Source of the DNA: Chitinophagaceae bacterium
Lineage (GTDB): Bacteria; Bacteroidota; Bacteroidia; Chitinophagales; Chitinophagaceae
Length of the DNA: 64,000 bases
NCBI GenBank assembly: GCA_025934485.1
Contig: JAICXX010000003.1
Span: 1-64,000, forward strand
Direction of reading: 5' to 3'
Under the pieces are notes generated by a model. That model had not been told where the DNA came from. It did not search any database and saw only the letters and a program-made list of their open reading frames with translations. Of the stretch, positions 25,435-33,422 are shown piece by piece. Position 1 is the first letter of the stretch. Each line of letters starts with the position of its first letter. The position numbers were made by a program, and so were the translations under genes.

Positions 25435-25451
25435 TGGCATGTGTTTGCAAG
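25435..25451 (+). promoter_or_regulatory. -24/-12-like promoter element, copy B
   Basis: TGGCATGTGTTTGCAAG, 90 bp after the start of operator copy B (91 bp in copy A). It carries GG and GC, as sigma-54 promoters do, but nine bases rather than ten separate them. A start about 12 bp downstream would give a leader of about 30 bases before ATPase 2 at 25490. No terminator lies in this leader, unlike copy A. Confidence 0.45.
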
Positions 25452-25489
25452 GAAAGGGCCCAGAGACAGTAATCTCTAATTAGTTTAAT

Positions 25490-26158
25490 ATGATCGATCT
25501 TAAGCGCATTTCAAAATGGGTAAACGTTGGCGGAAAACCCAACTTCATTCTAAAGGACGTCAACCTGGAGATCAAAGAAGGAGAATTCGTCTCTATCATG
25601 GGCCCTTCCGGCTCAGGCAAATCCAGCCTCCTGAACATCATCGGCATGCTCGACGACTCGTCCGAAGGAGAGTATTTTTTTCTCGGTCAGCCCGTCCACA
25701 GCCTTAGGGAAAAACAACGCTCCCAGCTCTACAAACAGTACATCGGATTCGTCTTTCAGGCCTACCACCTCATCGACGAGCTCACGGTATACGAGAACAT
25801 CGAAACACCCCTGATCTACCAGAACATCAAATCCTCCGAACGGCAGGCCATGGTAGCCGATATCCTGGACCGGTTCCAGATCGTCGGAAAAAAAGATCTT
25901 TTCCCGACCCAGCTATCCGGCGGTCAGCAACAGCTCGTAGGCATCGCCCGCGCCCTTATAGGTAAACCCAAACTGTTGCTCGCGGATGAACCCACCGGCA
26001 ACCTCAACTCGCGCCAGGGAGAAGAGATCATGGAATTGTTCAAACAACTCAATAGCGAAGGCGTCACCATCGTGCAGGTCACCCACTCGGAAAAAAATGC
26101 CGAATACGGTTCACGCATCATCAACCTGCTGGATGGACGTATAGATAATTTCAACTAA
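25490..26158 (+). CDS. ABC transporter ATPase 2 with altered signature and D-loop
   Basis: Nucleotide-binding subunit of 222 residues, collinear with ATPase 1 without gaps across the motifs. Walker A is GPSGSGKSS (38-46), Q loop Gln90, Walker B LLLADE (162-167), switch His199. Two positions depart from ATPase 1 and from the family: the signature is LSGGQQQL (Leu149 for Arg) and the D-loop is GNLNS (Asn173 for Asp). These sit at the dimer interface, so the protein may hydrolyse ATP poorly or work as the weaker half of a heterodimer with ATPase 1 (inference). Starts its own unit behind regulatory module B; TolC follows after 8 bp. Confidence 0.93.
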   Translation: MIDLKRISKWVNVGGKPNFILKDVNLEIKEGEFVSIMGPSGSGKSSLLNIIGMLDDSSEGEYFFLGQPVHSLREKQRSQLYKQYIGFVFQAYHLIDELTVYENIETPLIYQNIKSSERQAMVADILDRFQIVGKKDLFPTQLSGGQQQLVGIARALIGKPKLLLADEPTGNLNSRQGEEIMELFKQLNSEGVTIVQVTHSEKNAEYGSRIINLLDGRIDNFN

Positions 26159-26166
26159 TCGAAACA

Positions 26167-27666
26167 ATGCGAAACTCATCCTTTCTTCTTTTGCTTTTGT
26201 CCTTTTCCCTATCCACCGGCCTCCGCGCGCAAAACAACGCGGGCATCCTGGCCGCCCAAAACGACCGGAGCCAGCAGGATTCAATCGGTGCTATCCTTAC
26301 ATTGCCGCAAGCCGTGACAATCGCCATTAAGAATAACCTCGTGGTCGCCCAATCCGATCTCAATTCGCAAAACTATAAGATCGGTTTCGACCAGTCCTGG
26401 GAATACATGTTGCCAACCCTGAGCGCCAACGGCGGCCAGCAGATCAACTTTGGCCGTACCATCAACAGTTCCAACAACAACCAGTATGTCTCTTCCCAGT
26501 TCAGCACCGGGAACGCCGGCCTCAGTGGCGGCCTGCTCCTTTTCCACGGGCTCGAGCTGCAGAACAACTATCAGGCACAGCGTTATGCCTATAACGCCAG
26601 CAAAATGGACTTGCAACAGCAAAAGGATAATATCACATTGAGCGTTCTCCTGGCCTATCTCCAGGTGCTCAGCAGCCGCGACCAGCTGGCACTGGCCTAT
26701 GAGCAGGCCCGGACGGACAGTGTTACGCTGGACCTCACCGCTAAAAAAGGGAAGGAGGGCGCCCTCAACCCCGTTTCCAATCTCACCGACCTGCAGGGTA
26801 AATATGCCAGCGACCAGGTCAACATCGCGGGCGCCATCAACACCCTCGAATCGAACAAGGTCGCGCTGTTTGCCTTACTCAACGTACCGTATAGACGAGA
26901 TGTGGAATATCAGAACAGCATTACCGCCACCGATATCAACGATTACCAGGCCAGCTCGGACAGCATCTACCAGCACGCCCTCGGCATCCTCCCGTCGATC
27001 CGATCGTCCCAGCTCAAGGTCCAGGAATACCAACGGCTCCTCGCCTATTATCGCGGCGCCTATTACCCGACCATCTCCCTCAATGCCGGCGTAAGCACGA
27101 ACTGGACAAACGCTCCGGGCGCAACCTCCTTCGTCCAAACCGGCGCCCCCACCTACGTGCCGAACACGGATGGGTTCTATTCCGATCCCAATGGCAACAA
27201 CATCATTTACTCACAAAAGGTTCCTGGATACGACGTCTATCCCAAATTCGGCGACCAGTTCAAGAACAACCGCAGCGAATACGTCGGCCTCTCTGTCAAC
27301 ATCCCGATCCTCAACGGCTTCCAGGCCCGGAACAATGTCCGCCAGGCCAAGCTCAACCTCAAGAACTATGAGCTTCAGTATACATACAACAAAAACTATT
27401 GGCAACAGCAGGTAGAGCTGGCTTTCCAGAACATGATCGCCGCGTACAAAAGCTTGAAATTCTACCAACAGGAAGCTACTGCCTTCGAAGAATCCTTCCG
27501 CGTCACCAATATCCGTTTCAACGAAGGCGTTATCGCCTCCGATGCCTATATCGTGGCCAAGGGCAATAGCGACCAGGCCGAGGTCAACCTCGCGGCCGCG
27601 AAATACATCTATATCTTCCGCACTAAAGTGTTGGATTATTACCAGGGCAAACTTACGATCCCATAA
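26167..27666 (+). CDS. TolC-family outer membrane efflux protein
   Basis: Outer-membrane channel protein of 499 residues. A signal peptide (1-21, MRNSS then a Leu/Ser-rich core ending LRA) is followed by two OEP repeats made of long helices alternating with beta strands: LTLPQAVTIAIKNN near 44 begins the first, and the second half ends with the typical FRTKVLDYYQGKL. Gln-, Asn- and Tyr-rich strands fit a trimeric barrel and tunnel. It follows ATPase 2 by 8 bp and completes the set needed for a MacA-MacB-TolC-like exporter. No other outer-membrane channel gene is in the window. Confidence 0.93.
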   Translation: MRNSSFLLLLLSFSLSTGLRAQNNAGILAAQNDRSQQDSIGAILTLPQAVTIAIKNNLVVAQSDLNSQNYKIGFDQSWEYMLPTLSANGGQQINFGRTINSSNNNQYVSSQFSTGNAGLSGGLLLFHGLELQNNYQAQRYAYNASKMDLQQQKDNITLSVLLAYLQVLSSRDQLALAYEQARTDSVTLDLTAKKGKEGALNPVSNLTDLQGKYASDQVNIAGAINTLESNKVALFALLNVPYRRDVEYQNSITATDINDYQASSDSIYQHALGILPSIRSSQLKVQEYQRLLAYYRGAYYPTISLNAGVSTNWTNAPGATSFVQTGAPTYVPNTDGFYSDPNGNNIIYSQKVPGYDVYPKFGDQFKNNRSEYVGLSVNIPILNGFQARNNVRQAKLNLKNYELQYTYNKNYWQQQVELAFQNMIAAYKSLKFYQQEATAFEESFRVTNIRFNEGVIASDAYIVAKGNSDQAEVNLAAAKYIYIFRTKVLDYYQGKLTIP

Positions 27667-27690
27667 TCGACGCCGCCCGCCACGCAATCG

Positions 27691-28779
27691 TCAACGAACC
27701 TTCTCCATATGCAGCCAGTCACGCAAGTGGCTGGCTATTTTATTCCCCTCCACCATAAAGCCATCGTGTCCATACGCGCTGTCCATCTCCACCAGCGTGG
27801 CGTTCGGCAGGTGCTCCGCCATATGCCGCTGCTCTTCCACCGGACAGAGGATATCACTCGTAATGCCCATCACCAGCGTCCGCTGACTTATACCGCGCAG
27901 AACGGCGTCCAGATTGGCGCCCCGCCCACGCGCCAGCTGATGGCTGTCCATGGCCTTGGTCAGCAGCCAGTAACAAGCCGCGTTGAACCGGCTTACCAGC
28001 TTATCCCCCTGGTATTCGATATAGGATGAGGCCTTATAGCCATCTATCTTCTCCGTATCGGGGTCCGTTTGCTTCTGCACCATGATGCCATAGTTCCTAT
28101 AGGTCAGGATACCGATGGCCCGCGCCGCCTTGAGCCCCCGGCTTCCCGCATGCGGATCGTTATCCCGGAAACTGCTGTCCGCCTCCACCGCCAGCCGCTG
28201 CGCCGTATGCACAGCGATTCCCCAGGCACTTTCTGCCGGCGAGGTGGCAATTAAAAAAAGCTGCCCGACCACTTCCCGCTCCATGACGCTCCATTCCAAT
28301 GCCTGGTATCCCCCCATGCTTCCTCCCATCAGGAGATGTATCTTATTGATCCCCAAATGTTTTCGAAGCAAGATATGCGCATTAACCATATCCCGGATGG
28401 TGATCAGCGGGAAATCGGCATAATAGGGAGCACCTTCCCCGGGGTACCGGTACAGCGGGTCTACCAACCGCGGCGCCGCCCCCGGCAAAGCCGTCTTCGC
28501 CGGATCGACACTCAAAGGCCCCGTAGAGCCATAACAAGACCCCAGGATATTCGCACAAACGATAAAATGCTCCTCGGGATTCACCGGCGCCTTCTCCCCT
28601 ACGACGCCTGGCCACCAGTGCACCACGTCGGAATTCGCCGTCAGGGCATGACATACCCACACCACATTGCTACCATCCTCATTGAGCCGGCCATACGTAT
28701 GATAAGCCACGGTAATACCGGGAAGAGAGGCCCCGCTTTCCAGCGGGAAGGGGTGGTCATATGTAAAATACTTCATCAA
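27691..28779 (-). CDS. metX: Homoserine O-acetyltransferase
   Basis: Alpha/beta-hydrolase-fold enzyme of 362 residues that transfers an acetyl group from acetyl-CoA to homoserine, committing it to methionine. The catalytic triad is visible: nucleophile Ser154 in the elbow GGSMGGYQALEW, Asp309 in TSDILCP and His338 in YGHDGF. The N-terminal FPLESGASLPGITVAYHTYG and the NILGSCYGSTGP loop are typical of MetX. The second codon is also ATG, so the true start may be 28776. It converges on the TolC gene (24 bp between ends) and is divergent from the osmC-like/metZ pair, which uses its product. Confidence 0.95.
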   Translation of the reverse strand: MMKYFTYDHPFPLESGASLPGITVAYHTYGRLNEDGSNVVWVCHALTANSDVVHWWPGVVGEKAPVNPEEHFIVCANILGSCYGSTGPLSVDPAKTALPGAAPRLVDPLYRYPGEGAPYYADFPLITIRDMVNAHILLRKHLGINKIHLLMGGSMGGYQALEWSVMEREVVGQLFLIATSPAESAWGIAVHTAQRLAVEADSSFRDNDPHAGSRGLKAARAIGILTYRNYGIMVQKQTDPDTEKIDGYKASSYIEYQGDKLVSRFNAACYWLLTKAMDSHQLARGRGANLDAVLRGISQRTLVMGITSDILCPVEEQRHMAEHLPNATLVEMDSAYGHDGFMVEGNKIASHLRDWLHMEKVR

Positions 28780-28877
28780 GGCGATTCCAATTTCGCTGCA
28801 AAATAAGGGCGATCCGAGTTATGCGCGAAATGGCTGCGAAAAAAAATCGGCCATTTCCGCAAAAAAGGCCAATGTCT

Positions 28878-28906
28878 GCCCTTCGGGCGAACCGCCTCCG
28901 GCGGTT
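28878..28906 (+). other. Two adjacent small hairpins between metX and the osmC-like gene
   Basis: GCCC-TTC-GGGC (28878-28888), with the very stable C(TTCG)G arrangement, is followed by AACCGCC-TCC-GGCGGTT (28890-28906) and then TT. Both hairpin types recur between genes in this window. The second could act as a weak rightward terminator just ahead of the -7 box at 28913. Confidence 0.5.
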
Positions 28907-28912
28907 TTGGGT

Positions 28913-28920
28913 TATTTTTG
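28913..28920 (+). promoter_or_regulatory. -7 box of the osmC-like/metZ promoter
   Basis: TATTTTTG matches the Bacteroidota -7 consensus TAnnTTTG exactly, 15 bp ahead of the ATG at 28936. No TTTG is found at the expected -33 distance. Confidence 0.5.
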
Positions 28921-28935
28921 CAAAAAAATCGTTCG

Positions 28936-29388
28936 ATGACACGTATTCAACTAGATAGGATAAGCGGAGACTTTGGTTTCGAGGCCAAAGACCCGGGCGG
29001 CCACACCGTCCGCATGGACAGCAGCCCCGAAACGGGCGGCATCGATTTCGGCATCCGCCCCATGCAAATGCTGCTCATGGGCCTCGGCGGCTGCAGCGGC
29101 ATCGACATCGTCTCCATCCTCAACAAACAACGCCAAAAGGTCACAGGCTTCAGCATGACCATCGACGGCGAACGCGAAAAAGCCAAAGAACCCGCCCTCT
29201 GGAAAGATGTTCATATCGTCTTCGATCTCAAAGGCGAGATCGACCCGGATAAAGCCAAAAAAGCCTGCGAGCTCTCCATGGACAAATACTGCTCCGTGGC
29301 CGCAACGCTCAAGGCAGGCGGCACCTCCATCACCTGGGAGGTAAAGGTCAACGACGTTTCCTCCTATTCAACTAAACAACTATCATGA
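28936..29388 (+). CDS. OsmC-family protein
   Basis: 150 residues of OsmC/Ohr type, a fold that usually reduces organic or sulfur-containing peroxides through two cysteines. Both expected cysteine contexts are present: GLGGCSGIDIV near residue 55 and DKYCSVAATL near 118. The start is the ATG at 28936; a TTG further up at 28918 lies inside the promoter box and is rejected. The stop overlaps the ATG of metZ (ATGA), so the two are translationally coupled. That suggests a job connected with sulfide, thiol or persulfide handling during methionine synthesis (inference). Confidence 0.88.
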   Translation: MTRIQLDRISGDFGFEAKDPGGHTVRMDSSPETGGIDFGIRPMQMLLMGLGGCSGIDIVSILNKQRQKVTGFSMTIDGEREKAKEPALWKDVHIVFDLKGEIDPDKAKKACELSMDKYCSVAATLKAGGTSITWEVKVNDVSSYSTKQLS

Positions 29389-30545
29389 GTCATCGCATCA
29401 CGGAAGCCATCCGTATCCGCACGGAATCCACCGACGTCAGAGAACATTCCTCACCCGTATACTTCACCAGCAGCTTCTGTTACGACGATGCCGAACAGAT
29501 GCGGGCCATTTTTGCCGACGAGAAGGAAGGCTATATCTATAGCCGTTTCAGCAATCCCACCGTCCAGGAGTTCACGGACCGCCTCGCCGCCCTCGAAGGC
29601 GCGGAAACCGGCTTCGCCACTGCCTCCGGCATGAGCGCCATCTTCGCCTCTTTTCTGGCATTTCTAAAGAAAGGCGATCACCTGCTGGTCTGCAACGCCA
29701 TCTTCGGCAGCACCCATGGCGTCATCACGAAATTCCTGCCCAAATATGGCATAGAATTTACCTACGTCCGCACCGACGACCCCGCCTCCTGGGAAGCCGC
29801 CATCCGGCCCAATACGAAAATGTTCTTCCTGGAGACCCCCACCAACCCCGGTCTCGACATCGTCGACCTGGCAGCCGCGGGCGCGCTCTGCCGCAAACAC
29901 AATATCCTCTTCAATGTGGACAATTGCTTCGCGACTCCCATCGGTCAGACACCCATGGATTTCGGTGCGGATCTCATCGTACACTCCGCCACTAAATGGC
30001 TCGATGGCCAGGGCCGCGTCCTCGGCGGCGCCGTCCTGGGAAGAAAAGAGCTGATCCACGAGATCTATCTCTTCTGCCGCAGCACCGGTCCCTCGCTCTC
30101 CCCCTTCAATGCCTGGATCCTGAGCAGAAGCCTCGAAACCCTCGACGTCCGCATGGAACGGCATTGCAGCAATGCTCTCTTTATCGCCCAGCAGTTGGAG
30201 AAGCATCCCGCTATTTCATCGATGCGCTATCCTTTTCTGCCCAGCCACCCTCAATACGAGATCGCGAAACGTCAGATGAAGAACGGCGGCGGCATCGTCT
30301 GTTTCGAGCTCGCCGGCGGCCTCCAGGCGGGCCGTAAGTTCCTCGATGGGCTCAAAATGCTGTCGCTTACCGCCAATCTCGGCGATACCCGCAGCATCGC
30401 CTCCCACCCGGCCAGCACGACCCATGCCAAGCTCACGGAACAGGAACGCGCCGCCGTCGGCATCACACCCGGTCTCATCCGCATCTCCGTAGGCCTCGAA
30501 CACCGCGACGACATTCTGAACGACATAAAAAATGGGTTGGCTTAG
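29385..30545 (+). CDS. metZ: Homocysteine-forming sulfhydrylase, MetZ-type PLP enzyme
   Basis: PLP-dependent enzyme of the Cys/Met metabolism family, 386 residues. Lys204 in SATKWLDGQGR is the Schiff-base lysine, and Asp179 in NVDNC pairs with the PLP nitrogen. The GQGRVLGG stretch after the lysine resembles MetZ (O-succinylhomoserine sulfhydrylase) more than MetY, but the nearby metX makes O-acetylhomoserine, so the substrate here may be the acetyl ester. It should form homocysteine from the ester and sulfide. The ATG overlaps the osmC-like stop. The last codons and the stop are part of a terminator hairpin (30529-30557). Confidence 0.88.
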   Translation: MSHRITEAIRIRTESTDVREHSSPVYFTSSFCYDDAEQMRAIFADEKEGYIYSRFSNPTVQEFTDRLAALEGAETGFATASGMSAIFASFLAFLKKGDHLLVCNAIFGSTHGVITKFLPKYGIEFTYVRTDDPASWEAAIRPNTKMFFLETPTNPGLDIVDLAAAGALCRKHNILFNVDNCFATPIGQTPMDFGADLIVHSATKWLDGQGRVLGGAVLGRKELIHEIYLFCRSTGPSLSPFNAWILSRSLETLDVRMERHCSNALFIAQQLEKHPAISSMRYPFLPSHPQYEIAKRQMKNGGGIVCFELAGGLQAGRKFLDGLKMLSLTANLGDTRSIASHPASTTHAKLTEQERAAVGITPGLIRISVGLEHRDDILNDIKNGLA

Positions 30546-30557
30546 CCAACCCATTTT
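30529..30557. terminator. Bidirectional terminator overlapping the end of metZ
   Basis: Perfect 13-bp stem (30529-30541 with 30545-30557), loop TTA, with A- and T-rich ends. It serves the convergent metZ (plus) and citrate synthase (minus) genes. The metZ stop codon TAG (30543-30545) lies in the loop and the first base of the right arm, so the hairpin encodes the last five residues of MetZ. Confidence 0.85.
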
Positions 30558-30577
30558 CGTAATGCTGTTTAATCTTT

Positions 30578-31918
30578 CTAATCTCCCCAGATCTCCCCTT
30601 CCCCTTTGAGCCATTCCTTCACCAGCTCCGTGGTCACGGACTTGGGCCGCTCGAGCGGGAAACCCAGCGCACGGTCCCAGCACAAGCTGGCAAGTACGCC
30701 AAGGGCGCGGCTAACGCCAAACAATACGGTATAGAACTCATATTCCACCAACCCGTAATGGACCAGCAACGCACCACTGTGCGCGTCCACGTTGGGCCAG
30801 GGATTCTTGATCTTGCCAAGTGATTGCAGGATCGGCGGCACCGTCTCATAGATCGTCCAAACCGTCTGCACCAAAGGGTCATCGGGCAAATGCTTCTTGC
30901 CGAATTCCATCTGCGCCGTAAAGCGCGGATCGGTCTTCCGCAGGACCGCATGACCATAACCGGGTACCACCTTGCCCTCGTTCAGCGTCTTCTGTACATA
31001 GTTGGCGATCTGCTCGCCCGAAGGCCGCTCAACACCCAACTCCTGCCGCATCTCGAGGATCCACTTGATCACCTCCTGGTTGGCCAGACCGTGCAAAGGC
31101 CCCGCCAGACCATTCATGCCCGCGGCAAAGCTCAGATATGGATCGCTCAACGCCGACCCTACCAGGTGGGTAGTGTGTGCACTTACATTTCCGCCCTCAT
31201 GATCCGCATGGATCGTCATATAGAGTCGCATCAGCTCACGGAACGTCTCATCTTCATAGCCTAACATATGAGCAAAATTGCCTGCCCAATCCAGCAACCC
31301 ATCCGGATGGATATGGTCTTCGTCCTTATACTTCCGGCGATAGATATAGGCAGCAACACGGGGCAGCCGGGCGATCAGATCCATGCTGTCGTCAAAAACC
31401 GCCTCCCAATAATCCTTCTTATTCATCCCCTTGGCATACCGCTCGGCAAATTTGCTCTCGGTCTGCAGGGCCATGATGGCGACGACAAACTGGGTCATGG
31501 GGTGCGAATCCTTCGGCAATGCCTCGATCGCCGCAAAAACATGGTTCGGAACATGGCTTCTGCGCTGCCAATTCGCGGTAAGACCTTGCACATCCTCGTT
31601 AGAAGGCAATTCTCCCAGTAACATCAAATGGAACAATCCCTCCGGCAGCGGCTCCGTGCCCCGCTCACCCGACGTGAGACTAGCCTTCGGCAGCTTTTGT
31701 TGGAGGTCGGGGATTGAATAACCGCGAAACCGGATCCCTTCCTGCGCATCCAGCAACGAAGTCTCACTCACCAGCCCCGTAATCCCACGCATCCCCTGAT
31801 AGATCTGGGACAAGGTCACCTCCCCGATCTTCTTATTTCCATGCTCTTTTAATAACTCTTTTATCTCCGCGGCCACACCATCGGCCTTGATCTTAAACCT
31901 TTCTTTAGTTGTTGCCAT
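30578..31918 (-). CDS. gltA: Citrate synthase, mitochondrial-type
   Basis: Condenses acetyl-CoA and oxaloacetate in the first step of the TCA cycle; cytoplasmic. 446 residues. The sequence is of the kind found in mitochondria rather than the short hexameric bacterial kind: [11 protein letters not shown] at 60-70, [18 protein letters not shown] at 237-254, and the catalytic residues His276 ([10 protein letters not shown]), His323 ([15 protein letters not shown]) and Asp378 (NVDAHSG), which correspond to His274, His320 and Asp375 of pig heart enzyme. This type is known from Bacteroidota. A good promoter lies at 31963-31994. It ends 20 bp from the shared terminator. Confidence 0.95.
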   Translation of the reverse strand: MATTKERFKIKADGVAAEIKELLKEHGNKKIGEVTLSQIYQGMRGITGLVSETSLLDAQEGIRFRGYSIPDLQQKLPKASLTSGERGTEPLPEGLFHLMLLGELPSNEDVQGLTANWQRRSHVPNHVFAAIEALPKDSHPMTQFVVAIMALQTESKFAERYAKGMNKKDYWEAVFDDSMDLIARLPRVAAYIYRRKYKDEDHIHPDGLLDWAGNFAHMLGYEDETFRELMRLYMTIHADHEGGNVSAHTTHLVGSALSDPYLSFAAGMNGLAGPLHGLANQEVIKWILEMRQELGVERPSGEQIANYVQKTLNEGKVVPGYGHAVLRKTDPRFTAQMEFGKKHLPDDPLVQTVWTIYETVPPILQSLGKIKNPWPNVDAHSGALLVHYGLVEYEFYTVLFGVSRALGVLASLCWDRALGFPLERPKSVTTELVKEWLKGEGEIWGD

Positions 31919-31962
31919 AAAATCAGCGAATTTTACCGGGCAGGGCCCGTCATTTGGATCGT

Positions 31963-31994
31963 TAAAGTTACTTCACGAATTGGTGAGGAGCAAA
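31963..31994 (-). promoter_or_regulatory. Promoter of citrate synthase
   Basis: On the minus strand, TTTG (31991-31994), 20 bases, then TAACTTTA (31963-31970), seven of eight positions of TTTG-N19/20-TAnnTTTG in the -7 box. A start near 31956 would give a leader of about 38 bases. Confidence 0.55.
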
Positions 31995-32034
31995 TGATTT
32001 AGAACGAATTGTATTAAAATACAGTTAAGCGTCG

Positions 32035-33129
32035 CTATTTCGGAGTCTTCACATAAAGGATACCGGCCACCCCACTGAAAATTATGTTTGGCAGCCACGC
32101 CGCCAGCAGCGGCGGCATACTCCCTTTCGTGGAAAAAGTCACGGCAAATTTGTCCATCACCACGAAGATCGCCGCAAGGACGATGCCCACGGCCAGATGC
32201 ACCCCGCTGCCCCCCCTGATCTTCCGGGACGCGATGATCGCCCCGATAAGCGCCATGATGATAACGGAAAAAGGCGTGGCATCCCTATGGAACAATTCTA
32301 CCTTGAATGTATTGAGACCCTCCGACCCCCGCACCTCCTCCATCTTGATGAAGTGTTTCAGCTCCGGTGTGGTCAGCTTATCCTTGAGATAGTCGTCCCG
32401 TCGCAATTCCTGGGGTTGAACATTCAGGTTGATATGCATGGTATCCTTTCGGTCCAGGGTCTCCTTGATACCATTGATGTTCCGTTCGACGATACTCGTC
32501 AGCTTCCAGTCTTTCTTGACCGCATCCCACCGCACCGTCTCCGCCCGAAGATTATAAACCACCTTATTCCCCTTGAGCCGCTGTAAAAAGAAATTCGTGG
32601 CCACCTTATTGGCCGTATCGTAATATTTGAAGCCCACGAAAGTATTTGGGTCTACCCGGAGATAATAGTTGTTATTGCGGTAGGGATCGCCATTATAGGA
32701 GCTGTTGCGATCTACATACACGGTCTGAAAATCGGTCCTGATCTCGTTGGCCTTCGGCACCCAGTATTGACTCGCCAGCCAGAAGATGACCGCCAGGAAC
32801 ACCGCCCCGATCAAGTAGGGCCGCAACATCCGGTTAAAACGGACCCCGCCCGCCAGGATGGCAATGATCTCGCTCCGGCCCGCCAGCTTGCTCGTAAAAT
32901 AGATCACCGCGATAAAGACCATCAGCGGATAGATCATCGACATGATAAAGGGTATGAACCCGATATAATAGGCCGTGATCAGTTGCCTGGCAGTCAACCC
33001 GCTCCGCACAAAGTCATCCGCCTTTTCGCTCGTATCGATCACCACCGCGATCACCGTGATCACCAGCATGGTAAATACGAACGTCCCTAAAAATTTTTTC
33101 AATATGTAACGGTCGAGTAGTTTGAGCAT
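32035..33129 (-). CDS. LptF/LptG-family lipopolysaccharide export permease
   Basis: Inner-membrane permease of 364 residues (YjgP/YjgQ family) that works with LptB in extracting LPS. Membrane segments are at about 12-34, 50-72, 95-118 near the N-terminus and three at the C-terminus (about 275-360), around a periplasmic jellyroll-like domain, the standard Lpt layout. The start is taken at the ATG at 33129 (MLKLLDRYILKKFLGTF); an upstream in-frame ATG at 33165 lacks family support. A perfect -7 box is at 33188. Whether it is the F or G subunit cannot be told; a partner gene is not in the window. Confidence 0.92.
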   Translation of the reverse strand: MLKLLDRYILKKFLGTFVFTMLVITVIAVVIDTSEKADDFVRSGLTARQLITAYYIGFIPFIMSMIYPLMVFIAVIYFTSKLAGRSEIIAILAGGVRFNRMLRPYLIGAVFLAVIFWLASQYWVPKANEIRTDFQTVYVDRNSSYNGDPYRNNNYYLRVDPNTFVGFKYYDTANKVATNFFLQRLKGNKVVYNLRAETVRWDAVKKDWKLTSIVERNINGIKETLDRKDTMHINLNVQPQELRRDDYLKDKLTTPELKHFIKMEEVRGSEGLNTFKVELFHRDATPFSVIIMALIGAIIASRKIRGGSGVHLAVGIVLAAIFVVMDKFAVTFSTKGSMPPLLAAWLPNIIFSGVAGILYVKTPK

Positions 33130-33187
33130 GTTCGGTTCGCTTTTGCGCCGTTGGGCCTCCGGCACCGCCCCACCCCCTGGGCCGCCG

Positions 33188-33195
33188 CAAAAGTA
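33188..33195 (-). promoter_or_regulatory. -7 box of the Lpt permease gene
   Basis: TACTTTTG on the minus strand, an exact TAnnTTTG, about 60 bp ahead of the ATG at 33129. No TTTG at the usual -33 distance. Confidence 0.45.
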
Positions 33196-33218
33196 CTAAA
33201 AACCAAATTTCCGGCCCA

Positions 33219-33398
33219 ATGGGCCGGGAACTCAATCTGTTAATATTTATCCTCGCCGCCCTCGCCTGCTTCAGTGCAGCCGCCGATCATTATATAGGCG
33301 AGAACCCGGCACGCTCCGCCGCCGCCATGGCCAAGACCGTCCTTGCCTATAGCGCGTTCCGTAAGCTTATCTGCCGCCCATACGTCCGCAGACGCTGA
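33219..33398 (+). CDS. Possible small membrane or secreted protein, 59 residues
   Basis: An open frame of 59 codons in the gap between the Lpt permease (divergent) and tgt (convergent). It reads MGRELNLLIFILAAL and onward: one hydrophobic segment (6-22), then a short tail ending in PYVRRR with basic residues. Codon use looks like that of neighbouring genes (many codons ending in C). A dyad ATCCG/CGGAT followed by TTTT (33403-33424) could be its terminator. No family is recognised, and it may be a chance frame. Confidence 0.35.
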   Translation: MGRELNLLIFILAALACFSAAADHYIGENPARSAAAMAKTVLAYSAFRKLICRPYVRRR

Positions 33399-33422
33399 GC
33401 CGCATCCGCATCCGCGCGGATT

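Noticed and set aside
28780-28935. SAM or other riboswitch ahead of metX
   Set aside because: No recognisable SAM-I or SAM-II core was found; only short hairpins and a -7 box on the other strand.
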